From contig NZ_JAQQFV010000004.1 of the NCBI RefSeq assembly GCF_029675105.1, positions 124,001 through 188,000 on the forward strand: a DNA stretch of 64,000 nucleotides, given 5' to 3'. The stretch is from Nocardia anocheti (GTDB taxonomy: Bacteria > Actinomycetota > Actinomycetes > Mycobacteriales > Mycobacteriaceae). The position numbers and the translations under genes were made by a program. Numbering within the stretch: position 1 is the stretch's first letter; each line of letters begins with the position of its first letter. The notes below the pieces were generated by a model. It had not been told where the DNA came from. It did no database searches and worked only from the letters and a program-made list of their open reading frames with translations. Below, one piece after another: positions 51,879 to 61,496 of the stretch.

Positions 51879-52850
51879 TTAGGCAGCGACCGGGACCGGC
51901 TCCCCGGCGACGGGCTCGACCGTCGTGCGGGCACGCCATGCCCCGAACCCGAGCAGCGCCAGACCCGCCGCCGACCAGCCCAGCAGCACCGTCAGCGGAC
52001 CGGCCGCGCCCGCGCCGCCGAAGTAGGCGACCGCGCGGAGCAGGGAGGCGGCGGCGCCCGGCGGGAAGAGCTGGCCGAGGGTGCCCCAGGGCCGCGGCAG
52101 CAGTTCGGGGGCGGAGGTGGCGGCGGAGAACGGGTTGCCGATGAGCAGCATGGTCAGGGCGCCGAGGCCGATGCCGGGACGGCCGAGGGCGGCGGCGAGA
52201 CCGACGACGGTCACGGCCACGGCGAACATGGCGAGTCCGGCGATCGCGGCCAGCTCGAGATAGGAGCCGGGGACGATCGAGAGCCAGCTGTGGAAGATCA
52301 GAGTGCTGAGCAGGCCGCCCGCGAGGCCGAAGGTGGCCAGCCCGGCGAGGCGGGCGCCGAAGGCGGGGACCAGCAGGGTGAGCAGGACGCCCGCGGCGAT
52401 GCCGGACATGACCAGCGGCAGCACCATCGAGCCGAATCCCGCGCCGCGCGGGTCGTCGGGATCGGTGGCGACCACGTCCTGGACCGGTGCGGGGGTGGCG
52501 CCACCGAGCTGCTGGGCGATCGCGGTGAGCTGCTGCGCGACGGCGGGTGAGGCGGCCGAGGCGACCAGGAACTGGGGTGCGCCCTCGCCGGTGACGATCG
52601 CGCCGTAGATCTCGTTGTCGGCCAGCGCGGTGCGCGCGGCGCCCGCGTCGGCCAGCGTGGTGACGGCGAAGGCGTCGGGGTCGTGCTCCTGCAGGCGCTG
52701 GGTGATCTGCGCGGCCTGCGGGCCGGTGACGGCGATGGGTAGGTCGCGCGGGGCGAGGTTGACGGCGGGCCAGGCGAAGGCGATCAGGAGCAGGGCCTGC
52801 AGCAGGGTCGCCGCGAGACCGAGAGCCACTGCTCGTCGGGTGATCGTCAT
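51879..52850 (-). CDS. YhgE/Pip-like multi-pass membrane protein
   Basis: 323 residues from ATG at 52850. An N-terminal helix is followed by an extracytoplasmic domain (about 30-140: DLPIAVTGPQAAQITQRLQ, DNEIYGAIVTGEG) and then six helices. This layout fits DUF3533/YhgE-type proteins, which relate to ABC-2 permeases and phage-infection proteins. A divergent TetR gene 101 bp away, with two similar operator-like sites between them, suggests regulation by small molecules. Confidence 0.78.
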   Translation of the reverse strand: MTITRRAVALGLAATLLQALLLIAFAWPAVNLAPRDLPIAVTGPQAAQITQRLQEHDPDAFAVTTLADAGAARTALADNEIYGAIVTGEGAPQFLVASAASPAVAQQLTAIAQQLGGATPAPVQDVVATDPDDPRGAGFGSMVLPLVMSGIAAGVLLTLLVPAFGARLAGLATFGLAGGLLSTLIFHSWLSIVPGSYLELAAIAGLAMFAVAVTVVGLAAALGRPGIGLGALTMLLIGNPFSAATSAPELLPRPWGTLGQLFPPGAAASLLRAVAYFGGAGAAGPLTVLLGWSAAGLALLGFGAWRARTTVEPVAGEPVPVAA

Positions 52851-52866
52851 GACATTCTCCCTTAAA

Positions 52867-52939
52867 GCGAATGTTCGTTCTTTTTGGTGTTTCCACGGTG
52901 ACACCGCCGCCGCTCACTTGTCAAGAACGGATATTCGTT
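52867..52939. promoter_or_regulatory. Two TetR operator-like sites
   Basis: AACGGATATTCGTT (52926-52939) is an AACG-N6-CGTT dyad. 52867-52880 read on the minus strand gives GAACGAACATTCGC, a related sequence. They lie in an AT-rich stretch between the membrane-protein and TetR starts. Confidence 0.5.
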
Positions 52940-52951
52940 TTATTTTTGGGC

Positions 52952-53551
52952 ATGCCCCGAGTCAGCGAAGAACATCTCGAACGCCGCAGGCAGCAGATCC
53001 TCGACGCCGCCCAGGTGTGCTTCACCCGCAAGGGGTTCCACGAGACCTCCATGCAGGACGTGTTCACCGAATCGGGGCTCTCGGCCGGGGCCGTCTACCG
53101 GTACTTCACCAGCAAGAACGAGATCATCCGCGCGCTGGTGACCAACACCATGGGCCCGCTGCGCGCCCGCCTCGCCGAGATCATCCGCACCGATGAACTG
53201 CCCCCGCTCGCCGAAGTGGTGCGCCTGCTGACCACCGAGATCGTGCGACGCAGCGGTCCCGGCGGCCCCCTGCGACTGGCACCGCAGGCCTGGGCGCTGG
53301 CCATGGTGCAACCCGATTCGGGCGTGCCCGTGCGCGAGGCCATCGCGTCGATGCGCGAGCTGTGGCGCGAGTACGGCGAGCGCCTGCGCGAGCGCGGCGA
53401 TCTGCCCGCCGACGCCGATCTGGACGCCTTCGCCAAGACGATCATCGGTGTGCTGCCCGGCTTCATCCTCCAGCACCTGCTGCTCGAGGACATCACCCCC
53501 GACGACCTCGCCCGCGGCCTGGAACTCCTGCTGCCGATGAGCACGCCCTGA
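52952..53551 (+). CDS. TetR/AcrR family transcriptional regulator
   Basis: 199 residues from ATG at 52952. The helix-turn-helix reads RRQQILDAAQVCFTRKGFHETSMQDVFTESGLSAGAVYRYF. The helical C-terminal domain resembles the AcrR group. It probably represses itself and the divergent YhgE-like gene through the sites at 52867-52939. The ligand is unknown. Confidence 0.92.
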   Translation: MPRVSEEHLERRRQQILDAAQVCFTRKGFHETSMQDVFTESGLSAGAVYRYFTSKNEIIRALVTNTMGPLRARLAEIIRTDELPPLAEVVRLLTTEIVRRSGPGGPLRLAPQAWALAMVQPDSGVPVREAIASMRELWREYGERLRERGDLPADADLDAFAKTIIGVLPGFILQHLLLEDITPDDLARGLELLLPMSTP

Positions 53552-53696
53552 CACCTCACCATCGCGCGGCCAGCGCGGCGGGACGTAAGACAGCTCACTG
53601 TTACGACGGGCGATGAACGGGTAGGTTCGGGTGCGGCATCGGTGGGGTCGTGGGCCACCAGGCCATCGACACATCGATCCGACCAGGGAGTTTCCT

Positions 53697-54446
53697 GTGG
53701 TATTGCACCGACGAACCCTTCGTTCACGCGGCCTGGCCGCCCTCGCCGCCGCCACCGTGGCGGTCCTGATCCCCGCGGCCGTCGCCGGAACCGCACAGGC
53801 GAGGAAGATCGGCGAATTCGAGGTCGGCGGCGCGATCGAGGTCGAGTACGACATGGTGGGCGGCGGCGCGCTCGGCGACCCCACCTCCCCCGAGGCCGAC
53901 GCCGCCTCCGGTGGCAAGTACCAGACCTTCGCCAACAACGCCGCCATCTACTGGCACCCCGACACCGACGCCCGCACCGTCGCCGGTCAGATCCGCGACA
54001 AGTACGCCGAGCTGGGCAACGAGTCGGGCAAGCTGGGCTACCCGGTGACCCGCGAGGAGTCGACGCCCAACGGCGCCGGTCGCTACAACCACTTCCAGCA
54101 GGGCTCGATCTACTGGTCCGTCGGCACCGGCGCGCACCAGATCAGCGGCCCGATCCGCGACAAGTGGGCGGCGCTGGGCTGGGAGTCGAGCCCGCTGGGC
54201 TTCCCGCTCAGCGACGTGTCCGCCGCGGGCAAGGGCGGCCAGTTCTCGATGTTCCCGACCGGCGCCATCTACTGGACCGCCGCCACCGGCGCGCACGCGG
54301 TGTGGGGCAGCATCCAGGCCGACTGGATCCGCGCGGGCGCCGAGACCGGCCGCTACGGCTACCCGACCAGCGACGAATACGACTACCTTGGCGGCAAGGC
54401 CCAGGACTTCCAGGGCGGCAAGCTCACCTGGAAGCCCGAGAACTGA
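53697..54446 (+). CDS. Secreted LGFP-repeat protein
   Basis: 249 residues from GTG at 53697, with AGGGAG 6 nt upstream. A signal peptide ends near TAQA (residue 34). The mature part holds about four LGFP repeats, recognised by GGGALGDPTSPE, ESGKLGYPVTREE, ESSPLGFPLSD and TGRYGYPTSDEY, each followed by F..G.IYW. LGFP repeats anchor proteins to mycolate/arabinogalactan cell walls in Mycobacteriales. No catalytic domain is present, so it is probably a wall-binding structural protein. Confidence 0.9.
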   Translation: MVLHRRTLRSRGLAALAAATVAVLIPAAVAGTAQARKIGEFEVGGAIEVEYDMVGGGALGDPTSPEADAASGGKYQTFANNAAIYWHPDTDARTVAGQIRDKYAELGNESGKLGYPVTREESTPNGAGRYNHFQQGSIYWSVGTGAHQISGPIRDKWAALGWESSPLGFPLSDVSAAGKGGQFSMFPTGAIYWTAATGAHAVWGSIQADWIRAGAETGRYGYPTSDEYDYLGGKAQDFQGGKLTWKPEN

Positions 54447-54449
54447 CGG

Positions 54450-54881
54450 CTACGGCGCGAGCAGACCCTCGCGGGCTCTGCTCGCGCCGGTGAGCGCCAG
54501 CAGCAGCATGGTGGTCAGCGCCTGGTCGTCGAGACCCTCGGCGGGGAAGGTGTAGCGCAGGATCACATCGCCGAGCTTGCCGCGCGCGATCAGCGTGACC
54601 GAGCCGAACTGGATCTCGTTGTTGCGCTCGGCGACCCGCTTGTGCAGCTGCGGCTTGAGCGCCCGGTCCCAGGCCAGCACGCTGGTCAGCGACAGCACGG
54701 TGAGGCCGGGCGCGAGGGTGACCGCGCGGATCGAGCACAGCGCGCCGTCGTATTCGAAACCGAGCGAGCCGTCGGCGTCGACGCGCACATCGATGTCCTG
54801 CATCTGCAGGCAGGCGCCGGTGCGCGCCTGCAGGTCCAGTTCGGGGGTGACCACCGCGTCCATGTCGGCTCCGTCGCTCAT
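54450..54881 (-). CDS. Conserved hypothetical protein (Rv2360c-like)
   Basis: 143 residues from ATG at 54881, overlapping the uppS stop by 4 nt. Bacterial sensory-type beta-sheet segments are visible ([46 protein letters not shown]). It occupies the place of Rv2360c downstream of uppS. The fold resembles YbjN-like proteins but the function is unknown. Confidence 0.75.
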   Translation of the reverse strand: MSDGADMDAVVTPELDLQARTGACLQMQDIDVRVDADGSLGFEYDGALCSIRAVTLAPGLTVLSLTSVLAWDRALKPQLHKRVAERNNEIQFGSVTLIARGKLGDVILRYTFPAEGLDDQALTTMLLLALTGASRAREGLLAP

Positions 54882-55699
54882 TTGGTGCCGCCGAAGCGAC
54901 GATCGCGCTTGGCGTATTCCAGGCACGCGTCCCACAGGTTACGCCGGTCGAAGTCGGGGAAAAGGGTGTCCTGGTAGACGAATTCGGCGTAGGCGGCCTG
55001 CCAGATGAGGAAGTTCGAGCTGCGGAACTCGCCCGAGGGCCGCAGGAACAGGTCGACATCGGGCATATCGGGTTCGTCGAGATAGCGCGCGACGGTGGCC
55101 TCGTCGACCTTCTCCGGATCGATCTCCCCCGCCGCGACCCGGCGCGCGATCTCGCGGGCGGCGTCGGCGATCTCGGCGCGGCCGCCGTAGTTGACGCACA
55201 TGGTCAGCGTCATCACGTCGTTGTCGCGGGTGAGCTCCTCGGCGACCTCGAGTTCCTTGATCACGCTGCGCCACAGGCGCGGACGGCGTCCGGCCCAGCG
55301 CACCCGCACGCCCATCTCGTGCATCTCGTCGCGGCGGCGACGGATGACGTCGCGGTTGAAGCCCATCAGGAAGCGCACCTCGTCGGGGCTGCGCCGCCAG
55401 TTCTCGGTGGAGAAGGCATACGCCGAGAGCCACTTGACGCCGATCTCGATACAGCCCTCGACCGCGTCCATGAGCACGGCCTCGCCCCGCTCGTGCCCGG
55501 CCGTGCGCGGCAGCCCGCGCTCCTGGGCCCAGCGGCCGTTGCCGTCCATCACCAGCGCGACGTGGTTGGGCACCAGCTCCGCCGGGATCTCGGGCGGACG
55601 CGCGCCGGAGGGGTGCGGCGACGGCGGGCGCACGGTGCGGGTGCCGCCACCCGGCTTGCTCGCGGTGGAAGAGTCACGACGCAGGATCACGGCCTCCAT
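54878..55699 (-). CDS. uppS: Long-chain (decaprenyl-type) cis-prenyl diphosphate synthase
   Basis: 273 residues from ATG at 55699. Catalytic Asp is in [12 protein letters not shown]; further conserved blocks are [31 protein letters not shown] and [21 protein letters not shown]. Corresponds to Rv2361c, which makes the decaprenyl phosphate carrier for peptidoglycan and arabinogalactan. The N-terminal extension (about 40 residues, low complexity) is like that of the mycobacterial enzyme. It overlaps the next gene by 4 nt. Confidence 0.96.
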   Translation of the reverse strand: MEAVILRRDSSTASKPGGGTRTVRPPSPHPSGARPPEIPAELVPNHVALVMDGNGRWAQERGLPRTAGHERGEAVLMDAVEGCIEIGVKWLSAYAFSTENWRRSPDEVRFLMGFNRDVIRRRRDEMHEMGVRVRWAGRRPRLWRSVIKELEVAEELTRDNDVMTLTMCVNYGGRAEIADAAREIARRVAAGEIDPEKVDEATVARYLDEPDMPDVDLFLRPSGEFRSSNFLIWQAAYAEFVYQDTLFPDFDRRNLWDACLEYAKRDRRFGGTK

Positions 55700-55789
55700 C
55701 CTGCCTGATCGCCGGATATCGCCCGCACGGGCTCCGCCGTGGCCGCCGGTCGGCGCGGGCGTCACCGGGTGACGCGTCGCGCGTGCCGG

Positions 55790-56572
55790 TCAGCCGACCT
55801 GCTCGACGACAGCGGCGTCGGACCGATTCGTGGTGGTGGTGCCGGTGCGTTCGATCAGCGGCAGGGTGCGCAGCTGACGTTCCAGATGCCATTGCAGGTG
55901 CGCGGCGACCAGTCCGCTGGCTTGGCGGCGGACGTTGTCCGGCACGCCGTCGATGTAGGCCCACTCCCCCTTCAGCAGGGCGACGAGCAGATCGAGCACC
56001 CCCGCGACCGGCGTGCTGGCACCCGGCGGACGGCAGTGCACACAGACCGCGCCGCCCGCGGCCACATGGAAGGCGCGGTGCGGACCCGGGGTGGCGCAGC
56101 GGGCGCATTCGTCCAGCGCGGGTGCCCAGCCCGCGAAACCCATGGCGCGCAACAGGTACGCGTCGAGGATCAGTTCGTGCGGACGCTGCTGGGCGGCGAT
56201 GGCGCGCAGGGCGCTGGCGGTGAGCGAGTGCAGTTTGGGCGCGGGCGCGCGTTCCTCACCGGCCAGCCGTTCGGCGGTCTCGAGGATGGCGCAGGCCGTG
56301 GTGTAGCGGCCGTAGTCGTCGATGATGTCGGTGGCGAACGCCTCGAGCGTGCTCACCTGGGTGACGACGTCGAGGGTGCGGCCGGGATGCAGTTGCACGT
56401 CGATGTAGGCGAACGGTTCGAGCCGCGCCCCGAACTTCGATTTGGTGCGCCGCACACCCTTGGCCACCGCGCGCACCAGCCCGTGCTGTCTGGTCAGCAG
56501 CGTGACGATGCGATCGGCCTCGCCCAGCTTGTGCTGACGCAGCACCACCGCCTCGTCCCGATACAACCGCAC
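55790..56572 (-). CDS. recO: DNA repair protein RecO
   Basis: 260 residues from GTG at 56572, chosen because mycobacterial RecO begins at the same MRLYRDxAVVLRQHKLGEADRI. An OB-fold N-terminus and a helical C-terminus with a zinc motif (ECARC and CVHC) are present. It loads RecA at single-strand gaps in the RecF pathway. Located upstream of uppS as in M. tuberculosis (Rv2362c). Confidence 0.96.
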   Translation of the reverse strand: MRLYRDEAVVLRQHKLGEADRIVTLLTRQHGLVRAVAKGVRRTKSKFGARLEPFAYIDVQLHPGRTLDVVTQVSTLEAFATDIIDDYGRYTTACAILETAERLAGEERAPAPKLHSLTASALRAIAAQQRPHELILDAYLLRAMGFAGWAPALDECARCATPGPHRAFHVAAGGAVCVHCRPPGASTPVAGVLDLLVALLKGEWAYIDGVPDNVRRQASGLVAAHLQWHLERQLRTLPLIERTGTTTTNRSDAAVVEQVG

Positions 56573-56625
56573 GGGCCCAGTCTTCCACGGGTGCCCGACA
56601 CCGCGCACACGCCACACCCCGGGGG

Positions 56626-57228
56626 TCAGTCCCGGCGCAGCAGTCCGGTGATGAGCAGCAGCAGTGACTGCTGGGTCTCGGCGCGGGCGCGCTCGGGGTC
56701 CTCGGCGTGCGCGACGATGAGCGAGGCCTCGGCGATGGCGCTGAGCAGCAGTTGCGCCAGCACCGCGACCGGCGCGGCGGCGACCAGGCCCGCGCCGGTG
56801 GCCCGGTCGAGCTGTTCGGTGATGAGGCCGAGGCCGTGGCGGGCCTCGAGTTCGCGCCAGGCCTGCCAGCCCAGCACGGTCGGGGCGTCGGTCAGGGCGA
56901 TGCGCAGGACTTCGGGGCGGGCGCAGATCTCCAGGAAACAGGCCAGGCCCAGGGTCATCCCGGCCATGACGTCGGCCTGGTCGGCGGCGTCGACCGCGCG
57001 CTGGACCTCGGCGGTGATCTCGCCTTCGAGTTCTTCGAGCACGGCCAGGAACAGGCCGCGCTTGTCGCCGTAGTGGTGGTGCAGGGCGCCGCGGGTGACC
57101 CCGGCGGCGGCCACCAGCTGTTCGGCGGAGGTGCCCGCGAAGCCGCGCTCGGCGAACAGGTCGCGACCTGCCCGCTCGAGCGCGGCCCGGGTGGTGCGGG
57201 AGCGATCCTCCTGACTACGGCGCTGCAT
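56626..57228 (-). CDS. TetR/AcrR family transcriptional regulator
   Basis: 200 residues. The helix-turn-helix reads AALERAGRDLFAERGFAGTSAEQLVAAAGVTRGALHHHYGDK. It shares the operon of the upstream alpha/beta hydrolase, whose stop lies inside its first codons (14-bp overlap). It probably regulates that operon through the dyad at 58122-58142. Confidence 0.92.
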   Translation of the reverse strand: MQRRSQEDRSRTTRAALERAGRDLFAERGFAGTSAEQLVAAAGVTRGALHHHYGDKRGLFLAVLEELEGEITAEVQRAVDAADQADVMAGMTLGLACFLEICARPEVLRIALTDAPTVLGWQAWRELEARHGLGLITEQLDRATGAGLVAAAPVAVLAQLLLSAIAEASLIVAHAEDPERARAETQQSLLLLITGLLRRD

Positions 57229-58081
57229 GCAGCCGAGTGAACTCCACGATCAGTTCGGTGAGCAACTCCGGCTGGTCCTCGGGCAGGAAGGTGTAGGAGT
57301 CCTCGACGGTGTGCAGGCTCGCCCGGGGCAGATCCGCGACCAGGCGTTCGGCCAGGGCCATGGGGAACAGTTTGTCCTCGGTGGACCAGATCACCCGGAC
57401 CGGCAGGTCCACCCCGGCGAAGCGTTCGGCCGCGGCCAGGGTGTCGCGGTTGCTCACCCCGGCGGCGAAGCGGCGCAGGTCGGCGCGGATGGCGGCGTCT
57501 CGACGGGCGGGCGCGAGGTAGGACTGCGCGATCTCCTCGGGCAGGGCGTGCTTGGTGACCCAGCCGAATCCCAGCGGCAGCCGCTGGACGGGCTTCCAGC
57601 GCATCGGCGCCAGCAGCGGCGCGATGGTGCCCGGCCACTTGGCGACCTTCAGCAGGGCGCCGAAGGGGAACGGCGGGAAGACCTCGTAGCAGTCGACGGC
57701 GGCCAGCACGACCCGGCCGATCCGGTCCGGTCTGCGGGTCATCAGGAGTTGGGTGAGGGCGCCGCCGGTGTCGTTGGCGACGACGGTGACATCGGTGAGG
57801 TCGAGCGCGTCGAGGAATTCCGCGATCAGGTCGGCGAGTCCGGTGGGCGTGAGGTCGGCCTCGGGCATCGGGATCGAGTGCGCGCCGAGCGGCCAGTCGG
57901 GAGTGAGACAGCGATGACCGGCGGCGGCCAGGCCGGGCACCACCTTCCGCCAGATGTCGGCGTTGACGAGCAGACCGTGCACGAACACCACCGGCGATCC
58001 GGTGCCGCTGTCGTGATAGCGGATCCGCCCCGTCGACAGGGCGATCTCGCGGGCCGGGCCGAGCGCTGGACTGATTCCCAT
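57215..58081 (-). CDS. Alpha/beta hydrolase of the haloalkane-dehalogenase/epoxide-hydrolase group
   Basis: 288 residues from ATG at 58081 with AGGGGAGGA upstream. The oxyanion segment is VVFVHGLLVNADIWRK. The nucleophile elbow is VVANDTGGALT, with Asp as nucleophile instead of Ser, as in dehalogenases and epoxide hydrolases. A later VIWSTEDKLFP acid and a His near the end complete the set. The substrate is unknown. It forms an operon with the TetR gene. Confidence 0.86.
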   Translation of the reverse strand: MGISPALGPAREIALSTGRIRYHDSGTGSPVVFVHGLLVNADIWRKVVPGLAAAGHRCLTPDWPLGAHSIPMPEADLTPTGLADLIAEFLDALDLTDVTVVANDTGGALTQLLMTRRPDRIGRVVLAAVDCYEVFPPFPFGALLKVAKWPGTIAPLLAPMRWKPVQRLPLGFGWVTKHALPEEIAQSYLAPARRDAAIRADLRRFAAGVSNRDTLAAAERFAGVDLPVRVIWSTEDKLFPMALAERLVADLPRASLHTVEDSYTFLPEDQPELLTELIVEFTRLHAAP

Positions 58082-58121
58082 GGGGTCCTCCCCTGGTCGA
58101 AGTCGGTACCCGTTCACTGTT

Positions 58122-58142
58122 ACATACATTCCGTATGTATGT
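58122..58142. promoter_or_regulatory. 8-bp perfect dyad, candidate TetR operator
   Basis: ACATACAT-TCCGT-ATGTATGT lies 41 bp upstream of the hydrolase start and 90 bp upstream of amiA2. The AT-rich perfect repeat contrasts with the GC-rich surroundings and is the probable site of the TetR protein at 56626. Confidence 0.7.
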
Positions 58143-58231
58143 CTAGATCGAATACCCACCCTAGGGGATGTGGACGATCGACCAGTTACGGCGCTACGGT
58201 CGTGTCACGCCCTTGACGAGACGGAGCTCAC

Positions 58232-59653
58232 ATGTCCGCGCCCGACCGCACCGCACCCCAGGCCGACCTCGGCCTCACCGAACTGTCCGCCGCCCTGGCC
58301 GACGGCCATCTCTCCTCGGTCGCGGCCGTCACCGACGCCCTCGACCGCATCGAGGCGTCCCAGCCGACGCTCAACGCCTTCCGCGTGGTCCGTCGCGAGG
58401 CCGCCCTGCGCGAGGCCGCCGAGGCCGACGCGCGCCTGGCCGCCGGTGCCCGGCTGCCACTGCTCGGTGTGCCGATCGCGGTCAAGGACGACACCGACGT
58501 GGCCGGGGAGATCACCGCGTTCGGCTGTGGCGGCGAGTTCCGACCGAAGACCGAGGACGCCGAATCGGTGCGCAGGCTGCGCGCCGCCGGTGCGGTGATC
58601 GTGGGCAAGACCAATACGTGTGAGCTGGGGCAGCTGCCGTTCACCAGCGGCGCCGCCTTCGGTCACTCCCGCAATCCGTGGGACCGCACCCGCACGCCCG
58701 GCGGTTCCTCGGGTGGTTCGGCCGCGGCGGTGGCGGCCGGATTGGTGCCCGCCGCACTGGGTTCCGACGGCGCGGGCTCGGTGCGCATTCCCGCCGCGTG
58801 GAACAACCTGGTCGGCATCAAGCCGCAGCGTGGCCGCATCTCCACCTGGCCGCATCCCGAGGCGTTCTACGGACTCACCGTCAACGGACCGCTGGCCCGG
58901 ACCGTCCGCGACGCCGCCCTGCTGCTGGACGTCGCCGCCGGTGCGCACGACGGTGACCGGCACACCCCGGCACCGATCGACGCGAGCGCCGCCATGGACC
59001 GCGATCCCGGCCGACTCCGCATCGCCCTGTCCCTACGCATACCGTTCACCGCCACCAAAACCGCACTCGATCCACAGATCGCCGCCGCGGTGCACGCCCT
59101 GGCGACGACCCTGCGAGGCCTCGGCCACACGGTCACCGTGGCCGACCTGCACTACGGGCTGATGATCGGCGCCTCGTTCCTGCCGCGCTCGATGGCGGGT
59201 ATCAGTACCGTGCGCCGCGCCATGCCGGAAGCGATCGTCGACCCCCGCACCACGGCCAATGCCCGCCTCGGCCGGGTCCTCGGCGGTCCGGCCCTGGCCG
59301 CCGCCCGTCTCGCGGAACCGCTGCTGCACACACGGATCGGCGGCTTCTTCGACGACTACGACGTGGTGCTGGCCCCCACCACCGCCACCCCGCCGCCGGT
59401 CGCCGAGGAGATCGACGGCATCGGTGTCGGCGCGACCAACAACCTCATCACCGCCGCCTGCCCCTACACCTGGCCGTGGAACGTCCTGGGCTGGCCGAGT
59501 GTGAACGTCCCCGCCGGATTCACCGACACGGGACTACCGATCGGCGCCCAGCTCATGGGCACGGCGAACACCGAACCGACCCTGATCGCGTTGGCGGCCC
59601 AACTCGAATCGGAGCTGCGCTGGGACCGCGCGCGCCCCACCTCCTGGTGGTGA
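58232..59653 (+). CDS. amiA2: Amidase (AS family)
   Basis: 473 residues. The amidase-signature triad is Lys85 (AVKDD), cis-Ser160 (GGSSGGS) and nucleophile Ser183 (DGAGSVRIP). It hydrolyses carboxamides; the physiological substrate is unknown. In M. tuberculosis amiA2 (Rv2363) follows recO; here a TetR/hydrolase pair sits between them. Confidence 0.88.
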   Translation: MSAPDRTAPQADLGLTELSAALADGHLSSVAAVTDALDRIEASQPTLNAFRVVRREAALREAAEADARLAAGARLPLLGVPIAVKDDTDVAGEITAFGCGGEFRPKTEDAESVRRLRAAGAVIVGKTNTCELGQLPFTSGAAFGHSRNPWDRTRTPGGSSGGSAAAVAAGLVPAALGSDGAGSVRIPAAWNNLVGIKPQRGRISTWPHPEAFYGLTVNGPLARTVRDAALLLDVAAGAHDGDRHTPAPIDASAAMDRDPGRLRIALSLRIPFTATKTALDPQIAAAVHALATTLRGLGHTVTVADLHYGLMIGASFLPRSMAGISTVRRAMPEAIVDPRTTANARLGRVLGGPALAAARLAEPLLHTRIGGFFDDYDVVLAPTTATPPPVAEEIDGIGVGATNNLITAACPYTWPWNVLGWPSVNVPAGFTDTGLPIGAQLMGTANTEPTLIALAAQLESELRWDRARPTSWW

Positions 59654-59654
59654 C

Positions 59655-61496
59655 TCACAGCGGCGCGGTCGTCCACCAGCGGTCGTAGAGTTCGGTGCCG
59701 TCGGCGCCGCCGATGACGATGATCAGGCAGAAGTTGCGGGCGACGTCGTCGAATTGGATGCTCAGCGCCCCGGCGACAGTGCCGGGATCGCGACCGGGAA
59801 TGTCCTGGACGACGATCCGTCCGCTGCCCGAGGGCCGCTGCCACGCCTCTTCCCTGGTCGCCGTGCCGTCGGCGAACCGGCCCGAGGTGGCGGGCGCGCG
59901 ATTGCCCTTGCAGGCCACCGTCATCCGCTCGACCGGGTCACGGTCACCGTTGCAACTCAGGGTGCCGACGTCACCGAGCTGATCGAGGGGCACCGGGTCG
60001 TAGCTCTTGTCGACCGCGGCGCATCGGGTGCCGTCGTATCCGCTGGCGAACGGGGACTTCGGCAGCAGGTCGGGAAACGCCTGGATGATGTATTCGTGCG
60101 CTTTCCAGGGCGACTCGGCGGGGGTGGTCGGTGCCGCCGAGGTCGCGGCGGGTTCGGGGGACGCCCCGTCGTCCCGGTTCAGCGCGACGATCCCCGCGGC
60201 GACTACAGCGGCGGTGACGACGGCCGCCCCGGCGACGAGCGGCCAGCGCCGCCGGGGAGCTGCGGAGTCGCGGGGTTGCCCGAACTGCGGTTTCGGGGTC
60301 ATCAGCGCGTCAGGTCGTCCGGCCTGCGGATTCGGCGTCATCCCCGCACCCGGTTGGCCGAGCTTCGAGTTCGGTGTCATCCCCGCACCGGGCTGTCCGG
60401 CGAGTGGGGTCGGCGTCATCCCCGCACCCGATTGTCCGCCCATCGGATTCGGCGTCATCCCCGCACCCGGTTGGCCGAACTTCGAGTTCGGTGTCATCCC
60501 CGCACCGGGCTGTCCGGCGAGTGGGGTCGGCGTCATCCCCGCACCCGATTGTCCGCCCACCGGATTCGGCGACACCACCGCGTCCGGTCGGCTGACATGC
60601 GGATTCGACATCACCACCGCGCCCGGTTGTCCGGCGCGGGCCGTCGGCGCGATCGGGACGCCGAAGGCCGCGGCCGCCGCGGCGGCGAGGGCGCCGCAAC
60701 TCGCATAGCGCTCGTCGGGGTTCTTGGCCATGGCCCGCGCGATGACCGCGTCGATCGCGGGTGGCAGGTGCGGGGTGAACTCGGTGGGACGGGGTGGGGG
60801 CGCGGTGAGGTGGGCCTCGATGACGGCGGCGGGGACTTCGCGCGGGAAGGGTTTGCGGCCGGTGAGCAGCTCGTGGAGGGTGCAGCCCAGGGAGTACACG
60901 TCGGCGCGGTGGTCGACGGTGTCGAGGCGGATGAGTTCCGGCGCCGCGTAGGCGAGGGTGGCCAGGAACGCGCCCGCTTCGGTGAGCGCGGTGCCGTCGG
61001 TGCCGGACTTGGCGATGCCGAAGTCGGCGACCAACACCCGGTCCGGTTCCCCCGCCCGCGATTCCAGCATCAGGTTGGCAGGCTTGACATCGCGGTGCAG
61101 CAGCCCGGCCCGGTGCGCGGCATCCAGACCGGCGGCCGCCTCGGTGACGATGTGTAGCGCCAGGCGCGGATCGGGCACACCCCGGCGCAGGATCGTGGCG
61201 GCGTCGGTGCCCGCCACGTACTGCATCGCGATCCACAGCGCACCGTCGTCGATGCCGCGATCGTGGACGGCCACCACATTCGGGTGGTCGATCCGCGCGG
61301 CCAGTTCCGCCTCGCGCACGAACCTGGCCCGGAATTCGGCGGAGGCGCTGTGGGTGTCGCTGAGGACCTTGAGCGCGTCCCAGCGCGGCAGTCGCGGATG
61401 CCGCGCGGCGTAGACGGTGCCCATCCCACCGCTCCCGAGCACCCGCTCGATCACATACCCGGCGAAGACCGATCCCGGGCGCAACCGCGCGGTCAT
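59655..61496 (-). CDS. Receptor-type Ser/Thr protein kinase
   Basis: 613 residues from ATG at 61496, overlapping the lipoprotein stop (ATGA). The kinase domain (12-275) has GSGGMGTVYAA, catalytic HRDVKPANLM, DFGIAKSG and APELI. A Met/Pro/Gly repeat linker (about 290-420) precedes a membrane helix (WPLVAGAAVVTAAVVAAGIVAL). The extracellular domain (about 465-613) has four Cys and ends VIGGADGTELYDRWW. It probably phosphorylates envelope-related proteins. The ectodomain is shared with the kinase two genes upstream. Confidence 0.9.
   Translation of the reverse strand: MTARLRPGSVFAGYVIERVLGSGGMGTVYAARHPRLPRWDALKVLSDTHSASAEFRARFVREAELAARIDHPNVVAVHDRGIDDGALWIAMQYVAGTDAATILRRGVPDPRLALHIVTEAAAGLDAAHRAGLLHRDVKPANLMLESRAGEPDRVLVADFGIAKSGTDGTALTEAGAFLATLAYAAPELIRLDTVDHRADVYSLGCTLHELLTGRKPFPREVPAAVIEAHLTAPPPRPTEFTPHLPPAIDAVIARAMAKNPDERYASCGALAAAAAAAFGVPIAPTARAGQPGAVVMSNPHVSRPDAVVSPNPVGGQSGAGMTPTPLAGQPGAGMTPNSKFGQPGAGMTPNPMGGQSGAGMTPTPLAGQPGAGMTPNSKLGQPGAGMTPNPQAGRPDALMTPKPQFGQPRDSAAPRRRWPLVAGAAVVTAAVVAAGIVALNRDDGASPEPAATSAAPTTPAESPWKAHEYIIQAFPDLLPKSPFASGYDGTRCAAVDKSYDPVPLDQLGDVGTLSCNGDRDPVERMTVACKGNRAPATSGRFADGTATREEAWQRPSGSGRIVVQDIPGRDPGTVAGALSIQFDDVARNFCLIIVIGGADGTELYDRWWTTAPL
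60334..60567. repeat. Two 117-bp tandem repeats inside the kinase gene
   Basis: 60334-60450 and 60451-60567 are near-identical. Each contains three 39-bp subunits coding 13-residue GQPGAGMTP-type units. The repeats form the juxtamembrane linker and keep the frame, so length variation would be tolerated. Confidence 0.9.
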
